Position numbers and translations under genes: made by a program. DNA of 64,000 bases from Diphasiastrum complanatum (Eukaryota; Streptophyta; Lycopodiopsida; Lycopodiales; Lycopodiaceae). Under the pieces are notes generated by a model. That model was not told the origin of the DNA. It saw only the letters and a list, made by a program, of their open reading frames with translations, and searched no databases. Positions 25,027 to 36,638 of the stretch are shown piece after piece (position 1 is the first letter of the stretch; each line of letters begins with the position of its first letter). The stretch covers positions 41,770,544 to 41,834,543 of the forward strand of contig CM055109.1 in assembly GCA_029204225.1 (NCBI GenBank). Direction: 5' to 3'.

Positions 25027-26651
25027 TTCATCCTTACTTTTAAGAAGATAGATCCAAGTATACCTACTAAAGTCATCAATGAAAGTTGATACATCTTTGC
25101 CCCACCATTGCTAGTTGTACTAGAAGAATGAATATCAGAATGCACAAGTTGAAATGCTTCTTTAGATCTAGAAGTAGATCTAGAATAAGCAAGTCTATGA
25201 GATTTGGACAAGGCACAATGTTCACAAACACTATTGTTTGCAACAAGACTTTTAGGGAGACCAAGAACAAGCTCTTTCTTTGCCATTACCTCCAAAGATT
25301 TGAAGTTGGGATGGCCCAACCTCTTGTGCCAAACTTCTTGGTTTGTCAATTGCTCCCTAGCCATACATCCTTCATGATTAGAGATCACACATGCATCAAG
25401 CTTGAAAAGTTTACCATGTCTCCTACCTTGAGCAATCAAGGATCCACATTTACTTATCAAACATGCATCTCCAATGAACTCCACATCAAGTCCTTTGTCA
25501 ATCATTTGACTTACACTAAGCAAATTCTTAGTGATTGAAGGAATGTACAAAACATTTTCAAGATTTGCTTTCCTATTTGTTGAAAGGGAAATAGGAATAG
25601 TGCCTATGCCTTTGATGTCACATTGACCATCATTTGCAGTGTAGATGATGTTACCTTCTCCCTCATAAGACAATAAGGATGTAAAGTATTCCTTATGTCT
25701 TGTCATGTGAGATGAGGCTCCACTATCAATCCACCAAGGATCATTATCATCTATGTTGGCTAACAAACTTGAAGTCATAACAAGTGATTCACATGTGTTA
25801 TGTTCTTCCTCATCTATTGTAAGATTTCCTTGCCTCTCTCCTTGCTCTCTTTTCTTCTTATAACATTCATTTGCAAAATGACCTTTTATCCCACAATAAA
25901 AGCACTTGAACTTTGACTTATTGTTCTTAGTAGAAGAGGAAGAGGAAGAGTGATCATCATGATCAAAGTTACCACCTTTGGACCATTTCCCTTTGCCTTT
26001 ACCTTTGCCCTTGAATTTGCCTTTTGTGAAGAAAGCCTCTTCACCTCCACCTTGCAAGGATGCACCATCAAGCTTTGATTGCAACCTATGTTCTTCAGCC
26101 AATAAGATTTCTTGCAAGTCAACCACACTTGGCAAGACTCTTTGAATGGCAAAACTTTGCACAAGGTTAGCATGTTCATTTAGCAAACCATTCAACATAA
26201 CTTGGACTATTTCACCATCTTTTATGTTCTCATCAATGCATGCTAAATCATCACTTAGGGACTTAACTCTCAAGATAAATGCATGAGCACTTTCACCCTC
26301 TCTTTGCCTACTAGAAAATATTTGTCTCCTTAGGGTCAATACCCTAGATGTGGACTTTGATTCAAAGAGCTTCTTTAAGGCATTCCATGCCTCACTTGCA
26401 CTTTGACACTTTCCAACTTCCTTGAGAAGTTCATTTGTAACATTCATTTTAATGATATGAAGAGCCCTTTTGGCCTTCTTATCAAACCTTTGTTGCTCTT
26501 GAAGTGTGAGAGGTCTCTCTTCAATTTCTGCAACTATGTCCATGAGTTCATTCAACTCAAGTAAGGACTCCATCCTCACTTTCCAAGTAGAGTAGTTTGA
26601 TGAACTCAACCTTTCACTAGACTCTAGCATGATCCCACCATTGGAAGCCAT
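24957..26651 (-). CDS. Copia gag, protease and N-terminal integrase (young element)
   Basis: The start ATG at 26651 follows a leader of about 1.15 kb. Residues 1-240 are gag (LSSSNYSTWKVRMESLL early on, SASEAWNALKKLFESKS at about 84-100). A zinc knuckle CFYCGIKGHFANEC spans residues 250-263. Protease has the DSGAS active site at Asp309. The integrase zinc-binding HHCC uses His442, His447, Cys476 and Cys479, and the first catalytic Asp of integrase is in HSDIH (506). After residue about 520 the frame shifts by one base near 25088-25092, and the last 40 residues are out-of-frame. The pol remainder continues in the overlapping frame 22699-25026. Gag forms the particle, protease processes the polyprotein and integrase inserts the cDNA. 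Confidence 0.9.
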   Translation of the reverse strand: MASNGGIMLESSERLSSSNYSTWKVRMESLLELNELMDIVAEIEERPLTLQEQQRFDKKAKRALHIIKMNVTNELLKEVGKCQSASEAWNALKKLFESKSTSRVLTLRRQIFSSRQREGESAHAFILRVKSLSDDLACIDENIKDGEIVQVMLNGLLNEHANLVQSFAIQRVLPSVVDLQEILLAEEHRLQSKLDGASLQGGGEEAFFTKGKFKGKGKGKGKWSKGGNFDHDDHSSSSSSTKNNKSKFKCFYCGIKGHFANECYKKKREQGERQGNLTIDEEEHNTCESLVMTSSLLANIDDNDPWWIDSGASSHMTRHKEYFTSLLSYEGEGNIIYTANDGQCDIKGIGTIPISLSTNRKANLENVLYIPSITKNLLSVSQMIDKGLDVEFIGDACLISKCGSLIAQGRRHGKLFKLDACVISNHEGCMAREQLTNQEVWHKRLGHPNFKSLEVMAKKELVLGLPKSLVANNSVCEHCALSKSHRLAYSRSTSRSKEAFQLVHSDIHSSSTTSNGGAKMYQLSLMTLVGILGSIFLKVRMKCLLHLSSSRMKWKTNSIQRSNA

Positions 26652-27810
26652 GATTCTAATGTTTCTTCAACTTTTAGGTTCTGTCCTAAAGCACTTAGCA
26701 CTCACTTTTCTCTCAACAAATGATAGATAAAGAGATCTATGAAGATTTAGGACCCTAAAACACTTCTATCTTGAACCTAGATGGTTTCCAAGCATAGAAA
26801 GGAAGATTGAAACACATGCAACACTTTGCACACACTAAGAATGGATTACAAAATCAAACCAACCTGAACACACTCTTGCTTAAGCTCTCAAACTTTCCAG
26901 CAAGTGACCAAATCAAGTTATGGTGTGAAGAGTTACTTGCATTCTTAGAAAATACCCAAAACTAGGATGCCAAGATTACCTAGTAATGAACAAACTTGAT
27001 CAACATATGATCAACACACTAAGATATTGATTCAACCTGTAAAACCACATGTAAACCACACTTCTAAAAGTTTATAAACTCCAGCAAGTGATAAATACAA
27101 GATTTAGAGGTGAATGAATGAGCACACTTAGTGAATCACAAGACTAGCTTCACTATCTTGTCAAATCTTGGTGTTTAGATGTAGATCTAAGATCACTTCA
27201 CATGAGAATGTTCCTCAACCTGTTAAGAACCTGAAAACACACTTGCATAATGGTTAACACCTTCCAGCAAATGCTCCAATCAAATTACATAAGGAGAGTT
27301 ACTTACATGCTCAACAAAGTACACCAAAATTTATGCCAAAATTGATGACAATCTTTACAATATGCTCTTCACAATGGAGCTTACAATATGTTCACCCAAA
27401 AAAGGGGATCTTTCATCCAAATGGGAGCTTTGCTCAGCCTTTAGGAGAATTACAACTCACTCAAAAGAGCATTTGTCATCCACTTAAGGAGAAGTTTCAT
27501 CCACTTAAGGAGAGTGTTCATCCAAGAATGGAGATTGTCAACAATAGGATTGAAAAGAACATTGTTAGTATTGAATATGCACAAGCCTCACAATCACAAA
27601 TGATTAGGTGTTATGATCTGATCCAAAATAGTTTCTTTTCAGCCTCTGATCTTCAATAGACCTGAAATATGCTTTTGATCCACAAGTTCAACTCACAAAA
27701 CAAAGGTTAGTAAGATTTGATCAACAAAGCAATGCAAAATCATGCTAGAACTTGATCAAACATCCAAATATCACCAAAAATGGAATACTTACTGTAAATA
27801 GAAGCCAACC
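26652..27810 (-). other. Leader of the young copia element with degenerate triple repeat
   Basis: Untranslated region between primer site and gag. Three diverged copies of a block containing CAACCTG, an ACACAC..TTGC stretch, CCAGCAAGTG or CCAGCAAATG and GAGTTACTTGCAT occur near 26860, 27020 and 27220. Three short runs of CATCCACTTAAGGAGA type lie near 27470-27530. A plus-strand open frame (27333-27659) falls here and is probably meaningless. Confidence 0.6.
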
Positions 27811-27823
27811 AGCTCTGATACCA
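27811..27823 (-). other. Primer binding site (initiator Met-tRNA type)
   Basis: TGGTATCAGAGCT on the minus strand, directly inside the 5' LTR. Confidence 0.9.
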
Positions 27824-28478
27824 TGTGAAAAATACAGATCCTAAGTGGATCTAAACTCCAAGATCATTGGCTTGAATGCTTGCACTCCAAACTACATAAG
27901 CTAGGAATTGGCAACACATTCTATGCTACCTAGAATGCAAAGAACTTGATCAAAAAGCATTTATCACAAATGGAAACTTCCATAAACATCAAGTGCGGCC
28001 CAAAATAGCATTATACAGTCCATAATACATCAGCCTACCACTTTTGGAAAGCACCTAAGATCATACACAATAGCTTGAAGACAATACACACAACAATGCT
28101 CTCAATGGAGGAAGAAACAATGACAATGATCTATTGATCTCAATGAAGCATACAAAAGGTTTCTCCAACCTGTTCTCCACGACTTCCCTACTATTTATGG
28201 ATGAGGAAGATGACTCTCTCTCCTCTCTCTAGAAGGTACTTGACCCTAGATATTCCCTATATAGGAAAAATAGCTAAAAATGGCTTATATGACCAAAATA
28301 CATCAAAATGGTCTCATTTTGAAGGGTATGAAGTTTGACACTTCATCATACTGAAAAAATACAGTAAATAAAAACATTGTGGCCTGGTTCACACGTGTGA
28401 AACTCCAGAACCAAAACTATTTACAATTTTAGCCAATTTAGGCCTCAAACTAGCTAGGAAATGTTGACAATTTTCACA
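27824..28478 (-). repeat. 5' LTR of the young copia element
   Basis: Same sequence as 22049-22703 and the same 655 bp length. It is followed inward by the primer binding site. Confidence 0.95.
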
Positions 28479-28989
28479 TCAGACTCTATGGTGAACATCT
28501 ATGAATGTTTTTGTCACTAGAACCTGATAATACTATACCAACATAAATTTCAAGGAAGAATTGTATAAAGTTTTATCTATTTATTTTGGCATTTGTAGAG
28601 CATTTGTTAAATTGTTCTTAGGATTTTGATTCGTATGAAATTGTTGGATTTCAACATGTATGATAACTCTTTCCAACTACTGGAAGCTAAGCAGGTGACA
28701 CATCTCTCGTATTTGAACATTGTATCATACAAGATTTAATATCAAAATATGCTGAAAAATTGATGAATTCAATAAACTACGAATTTCAATACTATAATTT
28801 GTTGAAAATTTAGGATCTAATGTATTACAATGTCAAATGCTAATACTTGTCATAAATTGTTAGCTTTCAACAAGCTTACATGTCAAAATTTAACAAATTA
28901 GTGTGTCAAAATCTAATAGTATTAAATTTGATTTCGGCTCTACAAATATATAGCAATTATCGATCTTTGAATAGAAAAATTTAGCTAGT

Positions 28990-29640
<651 letters not shown>

Positions 29641-29641
29641 C

Positions 29642-29700
29642 CCATGGCTATGGAGGTGGATCGTGGTGGGGCCATGGCTATGGAGGTGGATCGTGGTGGG
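29642..29700. repeat. Two tandem copies of a 30-bp repeat
   Basis: CCATGGCTATGGAGGTGGAT followed by CGTGGTGGGG occurs twice back to back, without mismatch apart from the final base. Confidence 0.9.
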
Positions 29701-30141
29701 TTAATGTAGATGGTTGATGATTTAACATAGATGTGCTTGAAAGTTCTTACGTTTTAAGGTGGTTAAAGTTAAAGACCTACTTTCATGTTGCTTGTAATCT
29801 TGTTCGTCATGTTTTCATGTACATATTGTAATAACATCTCATTTAGTGTTCTTGATCCATTTGTGGAATAGTATCATTCAAATCCTTCATTCCTTGTTTT
29901 TATGTGTTTGTATAGTTTCGTAATCTTGCTGCTTCCTTTGGCCGTTTCTTGGTTGGAATAGGTGTTTCATCTTGCCGATTTCTTTAAGGGTTGGTTTGTT
30001 GGTTTCATTGCAAGCGTAGGGTTCAAACTCGGCGGGAGATGCTTGGCGAGTGAGGGTAGAACTTACTATACTACAACAAGATGGCATGACTGGTTGAGTG
30101 AGGAGAAGAATGGATTGAAAATGGATTCTGACATGAAATAG

Positions 30142-30420
30142 AATCTGCTAAAATTTGGTTCATCAATCTTTCCAATATATCCCAACTACAGTTATACATA
30201 CAACTCTTATGATGGATATGAAGAGAGTAACCATTCATACCAAGGAGTCAAGCGCCACCTACATGTTTCATGTGATTGTCTCGAACGCACAATCAAGACA
30301 CGCCATACAATTATAATTGGTGGTATACAAGATGGTGTCAACCGAACTGCCACGCTCAAGGACTATTCATATAAATCACCCTCTTACAGACCTGCAATAC
30401 TTCCATTGAAAGCAGACTGA
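30142..30420 (+). other. Open frame of 92 codons, unrecognised
   Basis: Between in-frame stops at 30139 and 30418 the frame is open without a suitable ATG at the start. It contains YNSYDGYEESNHSYQGVKRH and, further on, TIIIGGIQDGVNRTATLKDY. Composition is protein-like (mixed, with Asp/Glu and Tyr) and unlike the flanking low-complexity DNA, so it could be an exon or captured fragment. I recognise no family. Confidence 0.25.
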
Positions 30421-31707
30421 CATTCCAAAAAATAGTTTATTTCTTTTTCTTTCAAATCCTTCTTTACAAAAAAATATAGCTTGAAAGATTCTTACCTCGC
30501 GGATTTCTTTTTCCCAAAAAAAAAAAAACCATTGTTTTTACGGGTCTCAAAACTTATGTTTTTTTATTTTTATTTTATTTTCTAATTTTATTGATGTTTC
30601 TTGACTTCTCTTTTAAAAGACAAGATTCTAAAGTGACCTTTTACTTCTTTTAGAATTTATTATCTTTTTCTATTCTTTAGTTTCTAGAGTTTTTATGGTC
30701 ACAAAACACTTAGGCCAGTGCATTCAAAAAGTTCTCTATTGGATTAATGATATCTCATAGATCTATGAAGCATGGTAATGACTCATTATCAGTAAGCTTG
30801 TCTATGTTCTACAATAAAGTGGCTTTTGGCCTGATCAAGCTCAAGCTGCTAATTTTCCACCTGCAACACAACTTTCACACAGATGACAAAAGATGCTTCT
30901 ATTTTCAATGTCCAAGATTCCAATGGAAATGTGCAATCAAGTCAAACACTTGACCTACCAAACGAGTCAATGAAATGCAAGGCTTTTTGAAGACCTTTTC
31001 TCACAACAAGAAAAGAAAGCAATTTTTTAATAAGTTGTTGGTTTTATGTAAGCGATAAAATATCTACGCTTTTCCAACTGCAAATAAGATGCCGAAATAA
31101 AGTTGACCCCAAATAATGTACCTCATCCAGTGTTGCAGTGGGTCCTGCAACACAATTGGGAAGGGGGCAATGTTGGCGGATTCCTTGAGGCCAACATTAA
31201 CAATAAGATGCGCAGAATAGGCTAAAAGACTTGGTTCTGAAAAGTGTGATGGCGGCAAGAGAATGCGGTAGAGTAGCGTCAACCTTTATGAGTCAACACT
31301 ACAATGGGTCCTGCAGGAAGATTCGTTGAAGTCGAACCTTATCCCATAAGAGGCCGGAAGTTCAGTGGTGACACAAGGCCCGAGATATGCTACACGTGGA
31401 GGGGTAAGCGTACATGTGAAGGTGCACGAAGTTGTCAATGGCAAACATGACGGCGGGCACTCAAATTTGTGAAAGTACAGTACTTTTTGGACCATAAATG
31501 GATCTTCAAAGATCCACTCACTTCCTTTGGAAAGTTAGGTGAATTTCCAGCATGTAATAAGGAAGTTAACTTATCCTTTTTGTCCTAAAATGAAACCCTA
31601 ACCTATTTCCTAGAGTCATGCTTGGTAGATAGCTAGTTGGTCAAAATCTCATCATAAATCAAGGTCTAGATCCTATTAAGTAGGGATCTCTACCAAATAG
31701 ACACAAC
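30421..31707. other. Intergenic, nothing recognised
   Basis: T-rich DNA (30420-30700), then mixed sequence. The open frames here show no motif. Confidence 0.45.
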
Positions 31708-32635
31708 TGTGAAAGATTCAACTAGTTTCATCACATTTTGCTATATTTCCATATTTGGCATATTGAGGCCAAAACTTGTTTTAGACTTAGAGATTGACTT
31801 TTCAAAGTTCATTGGTCTAAATTTCATTTGAATAAACACTTTTAAAAGTGTGGGAAAGTTAGAATGTGGGTTTCAATAGATTCAAATTTGAATAGTTGGG
31901 TACATTGAATCTAGACCCAAAAATAGTAGGGTTAGCATTTTGGTGGGAAAGCCAAGTGGCCAAATAGGATTTGGACCTGTTATAAAAGAATGTAACTCAT
32001 GGAGAGAGCTATCTGCTCTCTTCTCTATCTCATTTCATGCTTATACATGGTTCTCTTGGGTTTTACTATCCATTGATGCACTATCTTGGTGTAGAATGAT
32101 CTATATTTGCTATTTTTGGATCCACACATGTGAAATACAGTAGCTTGCTGGTTTTGTATGGACAACAACAGTACATAATCGTTTCATTCAAGTTTGATCA
32201 AGTTCTATTAGTGTTTGCATCTCAAACTGTGTGTAGATGCTGATTTTTCTAAATTGGTGAAATTGATAGTGTATTTCTCTTTCTAACCAAAGATCATTCA
32301 AGTAATTTGGATCTTAAGGATCTGAAATCTTTCACATGCTTATACATGGTTCTCTTGGGTTTTACTATCCATTGGTGCACTATCTTGGTGTAGAATGATC
32401 TATATTTGCTATTTTTGGATCCACACTTGTGAAATACAGTAGCTTGCTAGTTTTGTACGGACAACAACAATACTTATTCATTTCATTCAAGTTTGATCAA
32501 GTTCTATTAGTGTTTGCATCTCATTTTGTGTGTAGATGTTGATTTTTCTACATTGGTGAGATTGGTAGTGTATTTCTCTTTCTAACCAAAGGTCATTCAA
32601 GTAGATTGGATCATAATGATCTGAAATCTTTCACA
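31708..32635 (+). repeat. 5' LTR with an internal 299-bp tandem duplication
   Basis: The standard LTR of this family is about 650 bp. Here the last 299 bp (32036-32334) are repeated as 32335-32633, with differences such as GATGCAC versus GGTGCAC, making a 928-bp LTR. A TATA box TATAAAAG lies at 31981. Confidence 0.85.
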
Positions 32636-32647
32636 TGGTATCAGAGC
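32636..32647 (+). other. Primer binding site
   Basis: TGGTATCAGAGC immediately after the LTR. Confidence 0.9.
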
Positions 32648-33225
32648 TTGTGTTTCAGGTTATGAAGAAGGAAATCAGATCTATCAATGATTTGGTGAAG
32701 ATATCAAGTCTAGAGCATGCTAGAGATGATTCTACACCAAAATCGGATATTTTGCTTTATCTTTTGTAGATCAAAACACTATATAGGTCAATATACTTGA
32801 TCAATTCTGATTTTTGAATTCACATATTGAATCTGGTCGATTTTTTGATCATTGGATCAGCCTAAGTGGTGGCTTATAGATTGCATATCAAATTTTTAAC
32901 ATTTGCATGTAGATTTGGAATAGTCAAATTTTTGTGATTTTGTCAAAACCCTAATTTGATTGGATCTCTAGATAGTGAGGTTGTTGGACTTCATTTGAGT
33001 GTGTTTCAATCTAAGGAAGTGGCAAAAGTCATTAGATTGAGGATAAATCATAGGTTGATCAAAATTCCATGATTCTATGTGTTGATTTGCTTGGTATAAG
33101 TGCTAGAAGAGAATTTGTGAGATAGTTTCAAATCTTGGTGATTTCTTTTGAAAGCATTTGTTGTTGTTCAAAGGAGTGCTTTGTGCATTGAAACAGGTTG
33201 AAAGAGAAGATCAGGTCATTGCTAC

Positions 33226-35687
33226 ATGGCAACCTCAATTGGAGTCATTCTGGAAGCCAATGATAGGCTTACCTCAAGTAAATATTCATTATGGAAAGTG
33301 AGGATGGAGTCACTTCTTGAGATGAATGATGTTTTGGATATTGTTGTAGGTTTGGAGGAGAGACCAGCAACACAACAAGATCAATTGAGGTATGACAAGA
33401 GGGCCAAGAAGGCTCTACACATGATAAAGATGAATGTTACCAATGAACTTCTCAAGGAAGTTGGTAATTGCACATCATCTTTGGAAGCTTGGAATTCATT
33501 GAAGAAGCTTTATGAATCCAAGTCTACTTCTAGAGTGTTGACTCTAAGAAGGCAAATCTTTTCTTGTTTGCAAAAGAATGAAGAAAGTCCAAGTACTTTT
33601 GTTTTGAGAATGAAAGCATTGAATGATGAGTTAGCTTGCATAGATGAAAGCATTAAGGAAGGAGAGCTTATTCAAGTGATTCTTAATGGCTTGTTGGATG
33701 CTCATGCTAACATTGTTCAAAGTATTGCTATTCATAAGACTTTGCCAAGTTTGATGGATCTTCAAGAGATCTTGATCAATGAGGAATATAGGCTTCAAGC
33801 AAGAGGTGGATCTACATCGACACTTCAAGAGGATGCTATGTTCACAAAGGGCAAAACCAAAAGTAAGTGGTCTAAAGGGCAAGATCAAGTGGATGCTTCT
33901 TCAAGTGGCAAAAAGAAGGATAGATCAAATCTCAAGTGCTTCTATTGTGGCATCAAAGGACACTTTGCAAGTGAGTGCTACAAGAAGAAGAGAGATCAAG
34001 GAGACAAGCAAGGTAATCTTACTCTTGATGAGGATGGTTTGGATGTTCAGGATGCAAATGATGATGCTTTTGTGATGTCTTCATGTATGCTTGCTAATGA
34101 TGGAGATCTAGATCCTTGGTAGATTTATAGTGGAGCAAGTTCACACATGACCTTTCACAAAGAGTACTTCACTTCTTTGTTGGCATATGGAGATAACAAG
34201 AGGGTGATCTACACGACCAATGATGGTGAGTGTGCAATCAAAGGGATTGGCACAATTCCTATTTCTCTCTCTACAAATGGGAATGCTCATTTGGAGGATG
34301 TCTTGTTTATTCCATCTACTACCAAGAATTTACTTAGTGTGAGCCAAATGCTAAGTAAAGGTGTCAAGGTGGAGTTTGATGGAGATGCTTGTTTAATCAA
34401 ACAGAAGGATGTCTTGATTGGAAAAGGTAAAAGGCAAGGGAAGTTGTTCAAACTAGATGCTTGTGTTATTGCTAACCAAGTTGGATGTGCTGCAAGGGAG
34501 AAAATTTCTATTCAAGAGGTTTGGCACAAAATGATGGGACACCTCAACTTCAAGTCATTGGAGGATATGGCAAGGAAGAAGGTTGTGATTGGTCTTCCAA
34601 GTTCCTTAAGTGATTTCAAGCATGTTTGTGAGTCTTGTACTTTGTCTAAGTCACATAGACTACCTTATACTAGATCTATTTCTAGATCTACAAAGCCTTT
34701 TCAACTTGTACATTGGGATATTCATGGACTTACTATAACTAGCAATAGTGGAGCTAAGATGCATGTAACATTCATTGATGATTTTAGTAGATTTTGTTGG
34801 ATCTATCTACTAAAGAGCAAGGATTAAGTGTATGATGTCTTTATCAAGTTCAAGAATGCAAGGGAGAACCAATTTTTCACAAAGATCAAGTGCTTGAGAG
34901 GTGACAATGGTGGTGAGTACATATCTAACAAGTTCAAGGCCTTTTGTGATGGGATCAAGAGGGAGTATACAACATCAAGGACCCCACAACAAAATGGAGT
35001 GGATGAAAGGAAGAATAGGACTTTATGTGAAAGTGCTAAAGCTATGAGGTTAAGTGCTAATCTTGACAAACCATTTTGGGATGAAGCTTTGTTGTGTGCC
35101 CAATTTCTTGTGCAATAGGTGGCCGAGTGCTATTTTGGATGGAAGGACATCTTTTGAGATGTTATTCAAGAGGAGACCGAGTGTCAACTTTCTAAGAACT
35201 TTTGGATGCACATGCTATGTCAACATTACTCTTGATGATAGGACCAAGGAGGATCCATCTTCAAGAAGATGTATTTTTGTTGGATATAGTGAGGTGAGTA
35301 AAGCCTACAAGGTTTACATTCCTTCTACTAACAAAGTGATTGTTGGTAGAGATGTCATTTTTGATGAGGGGAACATTCCAAAAGTGTCTTCAAGCATGAT
35401 TGATGCTAGTGTGGATGGATCTAACACTCTTGATGTTGGTGAGAAGGATCCTACTTTGGATGGTGATGATGATGGACCTTCATCAAGTCAAAAGCCAAGG
35501 AGAACATCAAGAGAAAGACAAGTACCTTCAAGGCTCACATATGATCAAAAGGGTAAGCAAGTAGTTTCTGGAAATTATGTTGTTTTCCTAACCTCTTTGG
35601 ATGAGCCTACAAGTGTAGATCAAGAAAGGAAAGAAGAGGAGTGGATCCAAGCAATGGATCTTGAGTATCAATCTCTTATGAAGAGTT
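33226..35687 (+). pseudogene. Copia gag-protease-integrase, copy 1, inactivated
   Basis: Gag starts at 33226 (MATSIGVILEANDRL) and has an intact zinc knuckle CFYCGIKGHFASEC. A TAG interrupts the frame at 34120-34122 just before protease, and the protease Asp of DSGAS is replaced by Tyr (IYSGAS), a loss of the catalytic residue. Pre-integrase HHCC (WHKMMGHLN, CESCTLSKSH) is readable at 34510-34680. A further stop follows at 34825, two residues are missing near 34950, and a frameshift lies near 35105. The integrase C-terminal part IFVGYSEVSKAYKVY is readable to about 35680. No RT follows. Confidence 0.85.
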
Positions 35688-35905
35688 GAACATATTTTGG
35701 AGGATCTTCTTGTGTTCATGGAGCTATGCAAGTGGATGGATGTTATCTTGCTGTAAAATCAAGTAACGGATCTGGAAAACAAAGTTTGTTCAATGACTTT
35801 GATGGTCAAGTTGAAGATCAAGAGGTTGATCTCAAAGCGCTTCAACTAGTCAAAAGGGAAGGTGGCAATTTGGAGCTAGTCAAGAGCAGTTTGTGTAAAA
35901 GGGAG
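35688..35905 (+). other. Captured non-retroviral segment in place of RT, copy 1 (partial)
   Basis: From just after LEYQSLMKS, where copia RT should begin, the sequence matches 41908 onward of the nested element. It reads FGGSSCVHGAMQVDGCYLAV and later DFDGQVEDQEVDLKALQLV. It resembles no copia domain. The match ends near 35890. Confidence 0.65.
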
Positions 35906-36056
35906 TGAGAGTTATCATTCAACAAGAATGCAATGAAGTAGAACAATAGTGAATCTTTATAATGATAGACTATAAAAACAACATTCAGACTACAATACAA
36001 TTGCGCTGATAAGCGCATGGTCCTACTTACAAATCCAAGAATAATTGCTAAAGTTC

Positions 36057-36093
<37 letters not shown>

Positions 36094-36619
36094 ATCACTA
36101 ACTTTGAGGAGTTAACTACTAGTAAATTGCGCTCTCTTCAATCGTTCAATTACATGTATATATATCAACTGAAAATCTCATACTAACTTAACTTTACAAT
36201 TACAAAATTGATAACAGCTGTCAAAGTGATCAGGGGATTGGATCGTTGATGGAGCATGAAGATTTCCTGGTCTGATAGCGAAATGGAACGTGAAGGTTTT
36301 CTGGTCTGATAGCGAAAAAACTGTGTATTTTTGTAGACTGGAAATACGACACCCTTTGGCCTTTTGGCCTTTGCCTGGGGGTAGCCTCCGAGATCTGTAA
36401 GACACCGCAACATGCCTGTCAAAAACCCCATGTAAAAACACAATGTCGGATTTTCGCATTCTTTCTTGGCTGGAGAAAAACAAACTGTAGCGACAATTAG
36501 TTTAAAAATGCAAACTGTTTAAAAATAGTCCATTTTCTACATTACAGTTGAGAGAGTAAAAAATTTGGGGAACAAAGGAGGGCTGTTGGGATAAGTAGGA
36601 GTAAGATTAAATTCCAACA
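35906..36619 (-). repeat. 3' LTR of the antisense copia element
   Basis: The minus start TGTTGGAATTTAATCTTACT at 36619 is nearly identical to the start at 5499. It contains (CT)n at 36062-36090. The inner TG at 35906 is inferred from the TG...CA rule. Confidence 0.6.
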
Positions 36620-36638
36620 CTCCGCCTTAAGCTAACTG

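Larger units (their letters stand above)
22049..28478 (-). mobile_element. Near-intact young Ty1/copia retrotransposon, 6430 bp
   Basis: Seen: two 655-bp LTRs (22049-22703 and 27824-28478), apparently identical when read base by base; a 5-bp TCAGA target duplication (22044-22048 and 28479-28483); a primer site TGGTATCAGAGCT (minus) at 27811-27823; a polypurine tract GAAGAGGGAG beside the 3' LTR; and a gag-pol frame with all copia domains. One frameshift inside integrase is the only obvious defect. It inserted into duplicated unit B; copy A retains the empty site (AATGTCAGACTCC near 18331). Identical LTRs imply a very recent insertion. Confidence 0.95.
31708..35905 (+). mobile_element. Truncated RT-less copia element, copy 1
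   Basis: Seen: a 5' LTR beginning TGTGAAAGATTC (31708-32635), a primer site TGGTATCAGAGC at 32636-32647, gag and integrase remnants (33226-35687), then the start of a non-retroviral segment that occupies the RT position in the related element at 38761. It is cut off at about 35890-35905 by the LTR of the antisense copia element, so the 3' half is missing. It is the same family as 38761-44215, with gag nearly identical, and more distantly related to the young element at 22049. Confidence 0.85.

Noticed and set aside
24103-25538. Several plus-strand frames opposite copia gag-pol
   Set aside because: They are shadows of the minus-strand pol and gag frames, which have clear domain content.
27333-27659. 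108-codon plus-strand frame in the young copia element
   Set aside because: It lies antisense in the leader, its His-Pro repeats derive from small DNA repeats, and no homology was recognised.
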